In this document: one piece after another, positions 1-8,336 of the stretch
Numbering within the stretch: the stretch's first letter is position 1
How the letters are laid out: each line of letters starts with the position of its first letter
Origin: Serratia microhaemolytica
GTDB lineage: Bacteria; Pseudomonadota; Gammaproteobacteria; Enterobacterales; Enterobacteriaceae
NCBI RefSeq assembly: GCF_004011885.1
Contig: NZ_SBEF01000002.1
Location: forward strand, 124,001 to 188,000
Length of the DNA stretch: 64,000 nucleotides
Reading direction: 5' to 3'
The notes under the pieces: model-generated
What the model was told of the DNA's origin: nothing
The model's database searches: none
What the model saw: only the letters and a program-made list of their open reading frames with translations
Program-made: the position numbers and the translations under genes

Positions 1-422
1 GTCAGATCCCTGCCATCTACTTTGTCTATGTCGCATTTTCGCTCAATGTTGGCGCTTATCTCTCTGAAACTATCCGTTCAGCGATCCTCTCTGTAGCGCC
101 AGGGCAGTTTGAAGCCGCTTACTCAATCGGCATGACCACTCGTCAGGCACTCTGCAAAATCGTATTACCGCAAGCGGCAACGGTGGCACTGCCTAATATT
201 GGCAATCAATTTATTATGCTGCTTAAAGATACCTCACTGGCCTTTATCGCCGCCGTACCGGAAATTATGGGGCAAGCCAAGATCATTGCTGGGCGCACCT
301 CACAATTCTTTGAAGTCTATGTCGTTGCCGCACTGATCTACTGGTCGATTTGCCTGATCTGCGAGTTAATCCTCAGCCTGCTGGAGCGCCGATCCAGAAA
401 ACATACCGCTAAAGGAGCCTGA
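1..422 (+). CDS. Amino-acid-type ABC transporter permease, C-terminal part
   Basis: The open frame runs in from the left edge (first whole codon at position 3), so only the last ~139 residues are visible. It is the inner-membrane permease of a polar amino-acid importer of the HisM/GlnP type. The conserved cytoplasmic EAA loop is present (QFEAAYSIGMT...), followed by hydrophobic segments and a basic tail. The stop overlaps the spacer before the ATPase gene by design of an operon: the ATPase start codon lies 1 base after this stop, and the AAGGAG ribosome site of the next gene is inside this gene's last codons. The substrate cannot be read from the sequence; the neighbouring BisC-like reductase suggests a sulfur-containing amino acid or its oxide (inference). 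Confidence 0.9.
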   Translation, partial: QIPAIYFVYVAFSLNVGAYLSETIRSAILSVAPGQFEAAYSIGMTTRQALCKIVLPQAATVALPNIGNQFIMLLKDTSLAFIAAVPEIMGQAKIIAGRTSQFFEVYVVAALIYWSICLICELILSLLERRSRKHTAKGA

Positions 423-423
423 T

Positions 424-1173
424 ATGATCGAAGTAAACGGACTGGAAAAATCTTACGCAGGCAACCCAGTGCTGAAGGGGATCGACTTCCACATCCAGCA
501 GGCAGAAACGGTAGCGATCATCGGCCCTTCAGGCTCCGGTAAATCGACCCTGATCCGCTGTTTGAATCTACTGGAAAAACCCTGCGCCGGCAGCATCCGT
601 ATTGCCGATCAGCAGATTAGCGCCGGTGCAATCAGTAAAACAGCCACCTACCGCCTGCGCCAGTATACCGGCATGGTATTTCAATCATTTAACTTATTTC
701 CGCACCTCACGGTATTGCAGAATGTCACGCAAGGGTTGATCACCGTACAGCGCAAGCCGCGCGACCAAGCACAGAAGGAAGCGATGCACTTTCTGACTAA
801 AGTCGGCATGGCCGCAAAAGCGCAAAGCTACCCCGCCCAGCTCTCTGGTGGGCAACAGCAACGGGTCGCGATTGCCCGTACACTCGCAATGCAGCCGAAA
901 GTGGTTCTGATGGACGAACCAACATCAGCGCTGGATCCGGAACTGGTACACGAAGTGTTACAAGTGATCCGTGCGATTGCCGAAGAGGCGATCACCACAG
1001 TACTGGTCACCCATGAGCTGCGCTTCGCGCAAGAAGTGGCTGATCGGGTGATGTTTATCGACGGCGGCAAAATTGTTGAATTTGCACCGCCATCAGAACT
1101 GTTTCAGCGCCCGAAAGAGCAGCGAACCGCGACATTTATCAGCAAATTTCTTGAAGCGGAATATGTTATCTAA
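424..1173 (+). CDS. Amino-acid-type ABC transporter ATP-binding protein
   Basis: A 249-residue cytoplasmic ATPase that powers the permease encoded just upstream. Walker A is GPSGSGKST (residues 34-42), the ABC signature LSGGQ is at 140-144, and Walker B VVLMDEP at 160-166. The signature and the switch histidine in VTHE are intact. Its length is typical of the GlnQ/HisP/YecC family. It starts with ATG, 7 bases after an AAGGAG in the end of the permease gene, so the two are cotranscribed. The substrate is not determined by the ATPase. Confidence 0.93.
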   Translation: MIEVNGLEKSYAGNPVLKGIDFHIQQAETVAIIGPSGSGKSTLIRCLNLLEKPCAGSIRIADQQISAGAISKTATYRLRQYTGMVFQSFNLFPHLTVLQNVTQGLITVQRKPRDQAQKEAMHFLTKVGMAAKAQSYPAQLSGGQQQRVAIARTLAMQPKVVLMDEPTSALDPELVHEVLQVIRAIAEEAITTVLVTHELRFAQEVADRVMFIDGGKIVEFAPPSELFQRPKEQRTATFISKFLEAEYVI

Positions 1174-1211
1174 CTCGGTAGTCAATCATCTTTCACCCAC
1201 CACGAGGAATT

Positions 1212-3488
1212 ATGTCAATTATTCGCTACCCGCAACTGGCTCACTGGGGAGCCTACCACGCTGTGGTTGAAGACGGTCGTCTGATCCGTTGTGAACCCTA
1301 CGCCGAAGATACTGATCCATCACCCATGCTCGATTCAATCGCACCGATGGTCTATTCCGACCGACGTATTCGTAAACCAGCGGTGCGGCGTTCATGGCTG
1401 CAACGGCGTGAAAACAGCGACCGAACACTACGCGGTAAAGAACCGTTTGTTGAGGTTGAATGGGATGTCGCACTCGATCTGATCGCACAGGAGAACCAAC
1501 GTGTGCGTGAACGCTATGGTGCTTCTGGCCTATTTACCGGCTCCTATGGCTGGTCTTCTGCCGGGCGTTTCCATCATGCACGCTCACAGGTACGCCGTTT
1601 TCATTTTGCTGGCGGTGGTGCTGTCGATCAGCAAGGGAACTACAGTTGGGGTGCGGCACAGTTTTTTCTGCCCTATATCATTGGCACCTACAGCCCACTG
1701 ACTGGGCGAGTAACAACGCTATCCAGCGTGGCAGAACATTGCCAACTGCTGGTCGCCTTTGGTGGGCTGGCATTAAAAAATGCCCAAGTCTCTTCTGGCG
1801 GTGGTATGGAGCACACACTGAAGCCTTGGTTGGAAAAACTGGCGGCAAAGGGAATGCCGATTATCAACATCAGCCCGATGCGCGATGACTGCCCAGCGTT
1901 TGTTAATGCCGAGTGGATCCCAATCCGCCCCAATACCGATGTTGCACTGATGCTGGCACTGGCGTATGAAATTCAGCGACGTGGTGCCGAAGATCAGGCA
2001 TTTTTAACCCGTCACTGCGTCGGCTATCAACAATTAGCAGCCTACCTTAATGGCAGCAGTGATGGCGTGGTGAAAACGCCACAGTGGGCCAGTGCCATCA
2101 CCGGTATTCCCGCTGCGCGTATCGTCCGGCTGGCTGAGCAGTTGATTGGCGTGCGCAGCTTCCTCACCTGCTCCTATTCGATACAGCGTGCACACCGTGG
2201 CGAGCAGCCCTACTGGATGTTGATCGCACTGGCATCAATGCTCGGGCAAGTGGGTCTACCCGGTGCCGGCTTCTCTTTCGGCCACGGCTCAATGAACAGT
2301 GTCGGTAATCCACGTGTAGATACCGCTGGGCCAATGATGCCGATTGGCAACAACCCTGCAGGCTTATCGATCCCGGTCGCGCGCATTTGCGATATGCTAC
2401 TGCAACCTGGTCAGCCCTATTCATTCCAAGGTGAAACGCACCACTACCCAGACATCCACCTGATCCACTGGGCAGGCGGTAATCCATTCCACCACCACCA
2501 GCAATTAAACCGCCTGGTGCAAGGGTGGCAGAAACCAGACACCGTGATCGTGCAAGACATCTGGTGGACAGCGGCAGCACAAATGGCGGACATTGTGCTG
2601 CCGGTAACCAGTGCCTTAGAACGCAATGACATCGGTGGCTCGTCGCGTGATCGCTATGTGCTGGCGATGCATCAAGCCATCAAACCACTGCATCAGGCGC
2701 GCAATGATTTTGATATTTTTGCCGAACTGGCCGATCGGCTCGGTTATCGCCAAGCCTTCACGGAGGGGCGCGATGAACAGGGATGGCTGAGAGCGCTGTA
2801 TCAGCGCTGTGGTGAGTCACAGCAAGCAGCCGGCATCCCTTGGCCAGATTTTGATACCTTCTGGCAACAGGGCTACGTTGAATTGCCAAAGCCAGAAAAA
2901 GAGTTTGTCTTCTTCTCCGAATTTCGTGCTGATCCTGAACAGCACCGATTGCAGACACCCAGTGGCAAGATCGAGCTGTTCAGTGAAACTATCGCCAGTT
3001 ATCACTATGACGATTTTGCTGGCCATCCTGAGTGGCGCCCACCGGTCGAGTGGCTCGGGGCGCCGCAGGCCGAACGCTGGCCATTGCACCTGATCTCAAT
3101 CCAGCCGGAAGATCGCCTGCACAGCCAACTTGACCCGGCACCACAGGTGCAAGCGAACAAAGTTCAGGGAAAAGAGAAACTCTACATGCACCCAGAAGAT
3201 GCCCACAAGCGCGCCATCAGTGACGGCGCACTGGTGACAGTCAGCAATGATCGTGGCAGTTGCCTGGCTGGCGTAGTACTAAACAGCGGTATTATGCCGG
3301 GCGTCGTGTTGATGGCGACGGGGGCCTGGTTTAACCCCGGTTTTGGTGCACAGTGGCAACAAACCGAGCAGGCCGGCAACCCGAATGTGTTAACACTCGA
3401 TATTGGCACCTCACCACTAACACAGGGGCCAAACGCCATGAGCTGCTTAGTCGAAGTGACGCTAGCAACTGAGCAGCCCACAGCATGA
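1212..3488 (+). CDS. bisC: Molybdopterin-dependent reductase, BisC/TorA family
   Basis: A 758-residue molybdoenzyme of the DMSO reductase superfamily, closest in type to biotin/methionine sulfoxide reductase BisC and TMAO reductases. The molybdenum-ligating serine of this subgroup is expected at residue 116 in GSYGWSSAGR. There is no N-terminal Cys cluster for Fe-S and no twin-arginine signal, so a cytoplasmic, bis-MGD-only enzyme is likely. The start ATG follows GAGGA by 3-7 bases. The gene is 38 bases downstream of the ABC ATPase in the same direction, which suggests import of an oxidised sulfur compound followed by reduction (inference). It could instead reduce TMAO or another S- or N-oxide; the symbol marks the family, not a proven substrate. 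Confidence 0.8.
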   Translation: MSIIRYPQLAHWGAYHAVVEDGRLIRCEPYAEDTDPSPMLDSIAPMVYSDRRIRKPAVRRSWLQRRENSDRTLRGKEPFVEVEWDVALDLIAQENQRVRERYGASGLFTGSYGWSSAGRFHHARSQVRRFHFAGGGAVDQQGNYSWGAAQFFLPYIIGTYSPLTGRVTTLSSVAEHCQLLVAFGGLALKNAQVSSGGGMEHTLKPWLEKLAAKGMPIINISPMRDDCPAFVNAEWIPIRPNTDVALMLALAYEIQRRGAEDQAFLTRHCVGYQQLAAYLNGSSDGVVKTPQWASAITGIPAARIVRLAEQLIGVRSFLTCSYSIQRAHRGEQPYWMLIALASMLGQVGLPGAGFSFGHGSMNSVGNPRVDTAGPMMPIGNNPAGLSIPVARICDMLLQPGQPYSFQGETHHYPDIHLIHWAGGNPFHHHQQLNRLVQGWQKPDTVIVQDIWWTAAAQMADIVLPVTSALERNDIGGSSRDRYVLAMHQAIKPLHQARNDFDIFAELADRLGYRQAFTEGRDEQGWLRALYQRCGESQQAAGIPWPDFDTFWQQGYVELPKPEKEFVFFSEFRADPEQHRLQTPSGKIELFSETIASYHYDDFAGHPEWRPPVEWLGAPQAERWPLHLISIQPEDRLHSQLDPAPQVQANKVQGKEKLYMHPEDAHKRAISDGALVTVSNDRGSCLAGVVLNSGIMPGVVLMATGAWFNPGFGAQWQQTEQAGNPNVLTLDIGTSPLTQGPNAMSCLVEVTLATEQPTA

Positions 3489-3529
3489 TAGACAGCCCCA
3501 GGATCGTACTGAAATCACTGCACTAACCG

Positions 3530-3556
3530 TTGTGCTGCGTCTGTCGCGCAGCACAA
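3530..3556 (+). terminator. Hairpin after the importer/bisC operon
   Basis: A perfect 10-bp stem (TTGTGCTGCG / CGCAGCACAA) with a 7-base loop lies 41 bases after the bisC stop. There is no real T run after it, so it may be a Rho-stabilising or 3'-end-protecting hairpin rather than a classic terminator. It sits in the 328-base gap before dctA; the rest of that gap holds no gene and presumably carries the dctA promoter, which I could not place. Confidence 0.5.
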
Positions 3557-3816
3557 CACCTCTTTAATATCGCACAACACCGCTGTGACAACTCTCTCAA
3601 CGATACGGCGTTTGATCAGCTTGCGCCTCAAACGGTTCACTTCACATTCAATCACCAAGCTGACACGTTTCACCTCTTAAATTCAGATCATCTCACTAGA
3701 GCAACCTAATAAATCGTTTCTATATTGTTGCTATGGTGTTACTTTTCCACATGCAGAGAGGTTGGCTAGATGAGTAGATGGCTGCTCACTTTCTGCCCGA
3801 ATAAAGGACGTTGAAT

Positions 3817-5106
3817 ATGAAAAAAAATCTCTTTAGTAGCCTCTATTTTCAGGTATTAACTGCCATTACCATAGGCATTCTGCTGGGGCATTTTTATCCT
3901 GAACTTGGTGCTCAAATGAAACCACTGGGTGACGGTTTCGTTAAACTGATAAAAATGGTCATCGCACCGGTAATTTTTTGTACTGTGGTTACTGGCATTG
4001 CCGGTATGGAAAGTATGAAAGCGGTCGGTCGTACTGGCGCACTGGCACTGCTCTATTTTGAGATTGTCAGCACACTGGCACTGCTGATCGGCCTGGTGAT
4101 TGTCAACGTGGTGCAACCTGGTGTCGGCATGAATATCGACCCTGGCACACTGGATACTGCAGCCGTGGCGGTCTACGCCAGTAAAGCTGAACAGCAGGGC
4201 ATTATTCCATTCCTGCTTGATGTTATTCCTGGCAGTGTAGTCGGTGCCTTTGCCAGCGGTAACATTCTGCAAGTACTGCTATTTGCCGTGCTATTTGGCT
4301 TTGCGTTGCATCGCCTAGGTGAGAAAGGGCAGGTCATTTTTAATGTGATCGAAAGCTTCTCGCGTGTCATCTTTGGCATCATCAACATGATCATGCGCTT
4401 GGCACCAATCGGTGCTTTTGGCGCCATGGCATTCACCATCGGTAAATATGGCGTTGGCACCCTGCTGCAACTCGGCCAGTTGATCGCCTGCTTCTACCTC
4501 ACGTGTGTACTGTTTGTGTTGATGGTACTCGGCTCGATCGCACGTTATACCGGGTTTAACATCCTCAAATTCATCCGTTACATCCGTGAAGAGTTATTGA
4601 TTGTGCTCGGCACTTCCTCTTCTGAATCGGTACTGCCGCGTATGCTGGCCAAAATGGAGAAATTGGGTTGTCAAAAATCAGTGGTCGGCTTGGTGATCCC
4701 AACCGGTTACTCATTCAACCTGGATGGCACCTCGATTTACCTCACCATGGCCGCAGTCTTTATCGCCCAAGCGACCAACACACAGATGGATGTGATGCAC
4801 CAAGTCACTCTGCTCGTCGTGCTACTGCTCTCCTCCAAAGGGGCTGCGGGGGTTACCGGCAGTGGTTTTATTGTGCTGGCAGCAACAATCTCTGCCGTTG
4901 GTCACCTGCCACTGGCTGGACTCGCGTTGATCCTCGGTATTGATCGCTTTATGTCAGAAGCACGCGCGCTAACCAATCTGATCGGTAACGGTGTCGCCAC
5001 AGTTGTTGTCGCCAAGTGGTGTAACCAACTGGATGAGAATACGCTTAAACAGCAACTCAACCAGCCAGAACTGGGTAGTCTGCAAGAGTCAAAAGAAGCG
5101 GCTTAA
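3817..5106 (+). CDS. dctA: C4-dicarboxylate:H+/Na+ symporter DctA
   Basis: An inner-membrane uptake protein for succinate, fumarate, malate and related dicarboxylates under aerobic growth. The 429-residue product follows E. coli DctA almost throughout, with the opening [12 protein letters not shown], the re-entrant-loop serines GTSSSES, and the GYSFNLDGT and [13 protein letters not shown] segments of the DAACS (glutamate transporter) fold. An in-frame TTG lies 6 bases upstream at 3811, but the ATG at 3817 has AAAGGA at the proper spacing and matches the family start. It is a single-gene transcription unit, ending at a strong hairpin. Confidence 0.97.
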   Translation: MKKNLFSSLYFQVLTAITIGILLGHFYPELGAQMKPLGDGFVKLIKMVIAPVIFCTVVTGIAGMESMKAVGRTGALALLYFEIVSTLALLIGLVIVNVVQPGVGMNIDPGTLDTAAVAVYASKAEQQGIIPFLLDVIPGSVVGAFASGNILQVLLFAVLFGFALHRLGEKGQVIFNVIESFSRVIFGIINMIMRLAPIGAFGAMAFTIGKYGVGTLLQLGQLIACFYLTCVLFVLMVLGSIARYTGFNILKFIRYIREELLIVLGTSSSESVLPRMLAKMEKLGCQKSVVGLVIPTGYSFNLDGTSIYLTMAAVFIAQATNTQMDVMHQVTLLVVLLLSSKGAAGVTGSGFIVLAATISAVGHLPLAGLALILGIDRFMSEARALTNLIGNGVATVVVAKWCNQLDENTLKQQLNQPELGSLQESKEAA

Positions 5107-5158
5107 TTACTCCCATCAAACAGAGAACGAGCACCAGAACGGTAAGCTAACTCAATAA

Positions 5159-5184
5159 CTGGGGTACACCACGGTGTACCCCAG
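5159..5184 (+). terminator. Hairpin after dctA
   Basis: CTGGGGTACAC and GTGTACCCCAG form an 11-bp perfect stem with a 4-base loop, 52 bases after the dctA stop. No T run follows. Confidence 0.55.
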
Positions 5185-5192
5185 AGAGTCGT

Positions 5193-5351
5193 TCAGTTCA
5201 CCAAAATATTGAGAAAACAATGATATATAGATCTTATTGGGCCAATATGCTGATTTTCAATTAAAAGTGGTGCAGTTGCCTCCCAAAGATTGTTTCCTCC
5301 ATGAAGAGCAATTAGTGCTCCCATGCCCTTTAATTTAGCGGAGTGTATCAT
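5193..5351 (-). pseudogene. Possible remnant of an unidentified gene cut by the IS
   Basis: A 52-codon open frame (ATG at 5351-5349, stop at 5193) reads away from the left end of the ISAs1-family element, starting just 2 bases outside it. The product includes LKGMGALIALHGGNN and has no family I recognise. The stretch is much richer in A+T than its neighbours. It may be the tail of a gene interrupted by the insertion, or chance. Weakly supported. Confidence 0.25.
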
Positions 5352-5352
5352 T

Positions 5353-6202
5353 CAGGGCAACCGCATGAGTGTTCATTTTTTATCCTCATCAGTTAATCCC
5401 GCACGCAAGACGGCCTCCAGATGAGCAGTATTCATGAGGCACCGTTTTCGTTTGCCAACAATACTGAGCTTCGTTGGCTCTTTACGCAGCATGTTCAATC
5501 CGATATGGCGTAAGCAGGAGAGGTTTTCAGCACCATTATTTTTATAAATCTGGCAGGCATCCTCATTCATGCTGACATCCAGAACCCAGTGCATGGACTC
5601 GATCCCCCTGTGCTCTCTCACTGCGTTGGCGGCCTGTTCGGCGGATAACGCCTTAGCGCTAATGTAATAACGGTACTCTAAAATGAGTTCTTTGCCTTTA
5701 ACCAGACGTAAATTTTCGACCCTCACGAGGCTCGTTAAGTCTTTCCATCTGCTGAAATCGCCATCCAGAACCTCTGCCGATAGCACATGGCATTGTCTTG
5801 ATTCTACGTGCCCATGCCCACGTTCTGGCTTGAATTTTTCTTTATCTATCATTGCCAAACGCTGTTCTGCAAAAGCATTACGAATGGCTTTTGCCAGTTT
5901 GCTCCGATTGTTTTTGACCGCCAGTAGGTAGTTTGTACCTTGGTCAACAATGGCACTGGCTATCTGGGTTTGGCACGCCACCGCATCAATCGTGACCAGC
6001 GTCCCTCGGAGGTCAAGTAGGCTCAACAGGGCTGGGTAAGTGATTTTTGCACTTTGTCTTTTGTCATGGAGTGAACTGAAATGGCGCTGAAATGATGCGA
6101 ATGGCATGATTAAATCTCCTAAAAGGAGAGTATAAGATCACAACGAGAACTGATCGTCACATCGATCCTCTTTGTTCAAAAAACATTCGTGATCTTGCCC
6201 TG
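5353..6202 (-). mobile_element. ISAs1-family insertion sequence, internally deleted
   Basis: An 850-bp element bounded by imperfect inverted repeats. Both ends begin CAGGGCAA (left from 5353, right read inward from 6202) and match further at CA..GA.TGTT. The 8-10 bases on either side do not form a target duplication, so one flank has been rearranged. The right end abuts directly on an IS5-family fragment. The single reading frame lacks the middle of the transposase, so the element cannot move on its own. Confidence 0.8.
5373..6107 (-). pseudogene. ISAs1-family (H-repeat-type) transposase, in-frame internal deletion
   Basis: This 244-residue frame is ~130 residues shorter than full ISAs1/H-repeat transposases. 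The N-terminal segment typical of the family (residues 1-25) runs directly into ALLSLLDLRGTLVTIDA, which normally lies near residue 150. The junction is near 6030-6036. The lost part carries the first catalytic aspartate (the IDGKTLR region). The second Asp (VTIDAVACQ) and the glutamate region (REHRGIES followed by HWVLDV) remain. The frame is kept across the deletion, so a protein could still be made, but it should be catalytically dead. Start is ATG at 6107, with AGGAGA upstream. Confidence 0.85.
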
Positions 6203-6421
6203 CGCCAGGGAGCACCTGAATACAGTACCCAAAATAGGCCATTCATCACTTTTCTATGCTCAAGATAAGGACGACCGGCCTTAGAAAGGCTTCTCTCAGG
6301 CGGTAACAAGGGGAAAATCAACGTCCAAGCATCATCGGGAAAATCGTAACGAGCCACGCAAAAGACTTCTTCTGGTTAAAATAGGTGTTCGATTGTACAA
6401 AAAATAATTACGGGACACCGC
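6203..6421 (-). mobile_element. IS5-family element, 5' fragment with truncated transposase
   Basis: From a GTG at 6357 leftward, ~52 codons encode the N-terminal domain of an IS5-family transposase (MARYDFPDDAW..., LLPPER, GRPY, GAPWR). The match ends exactly at the right inverted repeat of the ISAs1-family element at 6202; after that the frame reads IS sequence. The outer end is placed near 6421 because GGTGTCCCGTAATTATT-like terminal sequence is followed by CTAG, the usual IS5-group target. That boundary is inferred. The remaining ~80% of this element is absent from the other side of the ISAs1 copy. Confidence 0.7.
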
Positions 6422-6476
6422 CTAGTAAAAATCCCACCAAGATTCATCCTACTGTTTGGTATGATGAGTGACCAAA

Positions 6477-8336
6477 TTAACCACGGCTCTGCAAGCGTGC
6501 GGCTAATCCGCTGCGGCGCTCTGTTGGGGTACGAATCGCTATGTGTAACAACTGCGGATTGGCATAAACGGACAGTTGTTTACGCGCACGTGTGATGGCG
6601 GTGTAGAGCAGTTCGCGTGTTAGTAGCGGTACAAAATGGTCTGGTAGCACTAACAGCGTGTGATCAAACTCCGAGCCTTGCGATTTGTGTACCGTCATGG
6701 CATAGGTGGTTTCATGGGCAGGCAAACGGCTCGGTGGAACCGATTTGATATTACCATCAGGAAGTTGGAAGTAGACACGCAAATCACCCTGCGGATCCGA
6801 CAGCGCGATACCAATATCGCCGTTAAATAGCCCGAGTGTGCTGTCATTGCGGCCAATCATGATCGGCCTGCCAACGTACCAGCGGCTAACTTGCCCGGCT
6901 GCACGATTGATCAATCCAGCACGCTGCAAACCAGCTTCAATATGCTGGTTCAATCCGCTAACCCCAAATGGCCCATCGCGCAGCGCACAGAGCAGTTGAA
7001 AGCGCCCAAATGCCGCCAGGATCTCTGCCGGTGTTGCCGTCGCTGCGACCTGTTGCAGGTAATGGCGGTAACCCTCGACACAGGTGACTAATAACTGCTG
7101 ATAATCTTCACTCTGCATCAGTGGATAGAGCGCAATATCATCATATTGCTGTTCGAATACCCTCAGCGCCTGTTTGCCTCTGCCGGCATTGACTGCCCGC
7201 GCCAACTGGCCGATGCCCGATCTGGCATCAAAGCGATAACTTTTGCGCAGTAGGCAGAGGCTGTCACGCACTGCCAGTTGGCTATCATCTGTCTGCCCCT
7301 GAAGCGCAAAGCCGGTTAAGCGTGCCAGTTGTGCTGCTCGTGCCTCACTGTAACCCAACTCGGCAAAGCGACAGATGTCGCCCAATACCGCCCCTGCTTC
7401 AACTGAGGCCAACTGATCACGATCACCCAGCAAGATCAGCCGTGCGGTAGCGGGTAATGCCGCGATCACGTTGGCCATCATTGGCAGATCGACCATTGAG
7501 GCTTCATCGACCACCAGCAGATCAAGATGCAGTGGATTGTGTTGATGGTAACGTGGCCGCTGGCTATGTGCCTGAATACCCAGTAGACGGTGCAGGGTTG
7601 CGGCATCACGCGGGAACAGCGCACGCTGTTGGTCAGTTAGCGCTAGCTGGCTACTGGCGTTACCCAACGATTCAGTCAGGCGTGCAGCCGCTTTGCCAGT
7701 CGGAGCCGCCAGTTGAATACGTAGCCGTTCACCCGGTGCGGTTAGCTGCACCAGCAGTGCCAACAGCTTCGCCACCGTGGTCGTTTTGCCGGTGCCTGGC
7801 CCACCTGAGATCACCGCAATGCGTCGGGTGACAGCCACTGCTGCCGCCACTTTTTGCCAATTGATCTCAGTATCCGCGTCAGCACAGCCAAACAGTTGAT
7901 CCAAAAGGCTGCGTACCCGCTGTTCGTCAGCAATGGTTAACGGCTGATTAGAGGCAATAAAATCAGCCACTTGCCCTTCACTCTGCCACATGCGTTGTAG
8001 ATAGAGACGCTGCTGTTGCAGCACTATTGGTGTCGCGCTACTGCCATCACTCACCGCAGAGCTGGCAAGCAAGCGCTGCTGCCAGTCGGCAATCTCAGGT
8101 TGCCCACACGCTTGCCAGGCAGCCCAAGCCAACTCTGGCTGGCGACCGGCAAACAGGTTGGCGGGTAACAGTTGTTCCAGTGGTAGGCAAACATGTCCGG
8201 CACCGGTTTGTGCGCTGAGTATCGCTGCCGCCAGTAGCAATTCTGGTTGTTGTTCACCGGCAACCAGTTGGGCAAATTGCAGATCAAGCTGGCGCAACAG
8301 ACCAAGCTGTAGCGCCTGGTTGAGGAGGTTAATCAT
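6477..8336 (-). CDS. recD: RecBCD enzyme subunit RecD (5'-3' helicase)
   Basis: The fast 5'-3' helicase of exonuclease V, acting with RecB and RecC on double-strand ends and in Chi-regulated recombination. The 619-residue product has Walker A GGPGTGKT at about 178-185, the helicase motif VVDEASMVD, and the C-terminal motifs [10 protein letters not shown] and [10 protein letters not shown] of superfamily 1B. I place the start at ATG 8336, which overlaps the recB stop (ATGATTAA) and has GGAG before it. A TTG at 8381 gives 15 extra residues with no family support. Such overlap implies coupling of recD to recB translation. E. coli RecD is 608 residues. argA, its usual neighbour, is absent. Confidence 0.96.
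   Translation of the reverse strand: MINLLNQALQLGLLRQLDLQFAQLVAGEQQPELLLAAAILSAQTGAGHVCLPLEQLLPANLFAGRQPELAWAAWQACGQPEIADWQQRLLASSAVSDGSSATPIVLQQQRLYLQRMWQSEGQVADFIASNQPLTIADEQRVRSLLDQLFGCADADTEINWQKVAAAVAVTRRIAVISGGPGTGKTTTVAKLLALLVQLTAPGERLRIQLAAPTGKAAARLTESLGNASSQLALTDQQRALFPRDAATLHRLLGIQAHSQRPRYHQHNPLHLDLLVVDEASMVDLPMMANVIAALPATARLILLGDRDQLASVEAGAVLGDICRFAELGYSEARAAQLARLTGFALQGQTDDSQLAVRDSLCLLRKSYRFDARSGIGQLARAVNAGRGKQALRVFEQQYDDIALYPLMQSEDYQQLLVTCVEGYRHYLQQVAATATPAEILAAFGRFQLLCALRDGPFGVSGLNQHIEAGLQRAGLINRAAGQVSRWYVGRPIMIGRNDSTLGLFNGDIGIALSDPQGDLRVYFQLPDGNIKSVPPSRLPAHETTYAMTVHKSQGSEFDHTLLVLPDHFVPLLTRELLYTAITRARKQLSVYANPQLLHIAIRTPTERRSGLAARLQSRG

Noticed and set aside
2164-2580. 138-codon minus-strand frame inside bisC
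   Set aside because: Antisense shadow of a highly conserved molybdoenzyme; no start signals or family.
3856-4272. 138-codon minus-strand frame inside dctA
   Set aside because: Composition is that of reverse-complemented membrane-protein codons (His/Gln/Asn-rich); no support.
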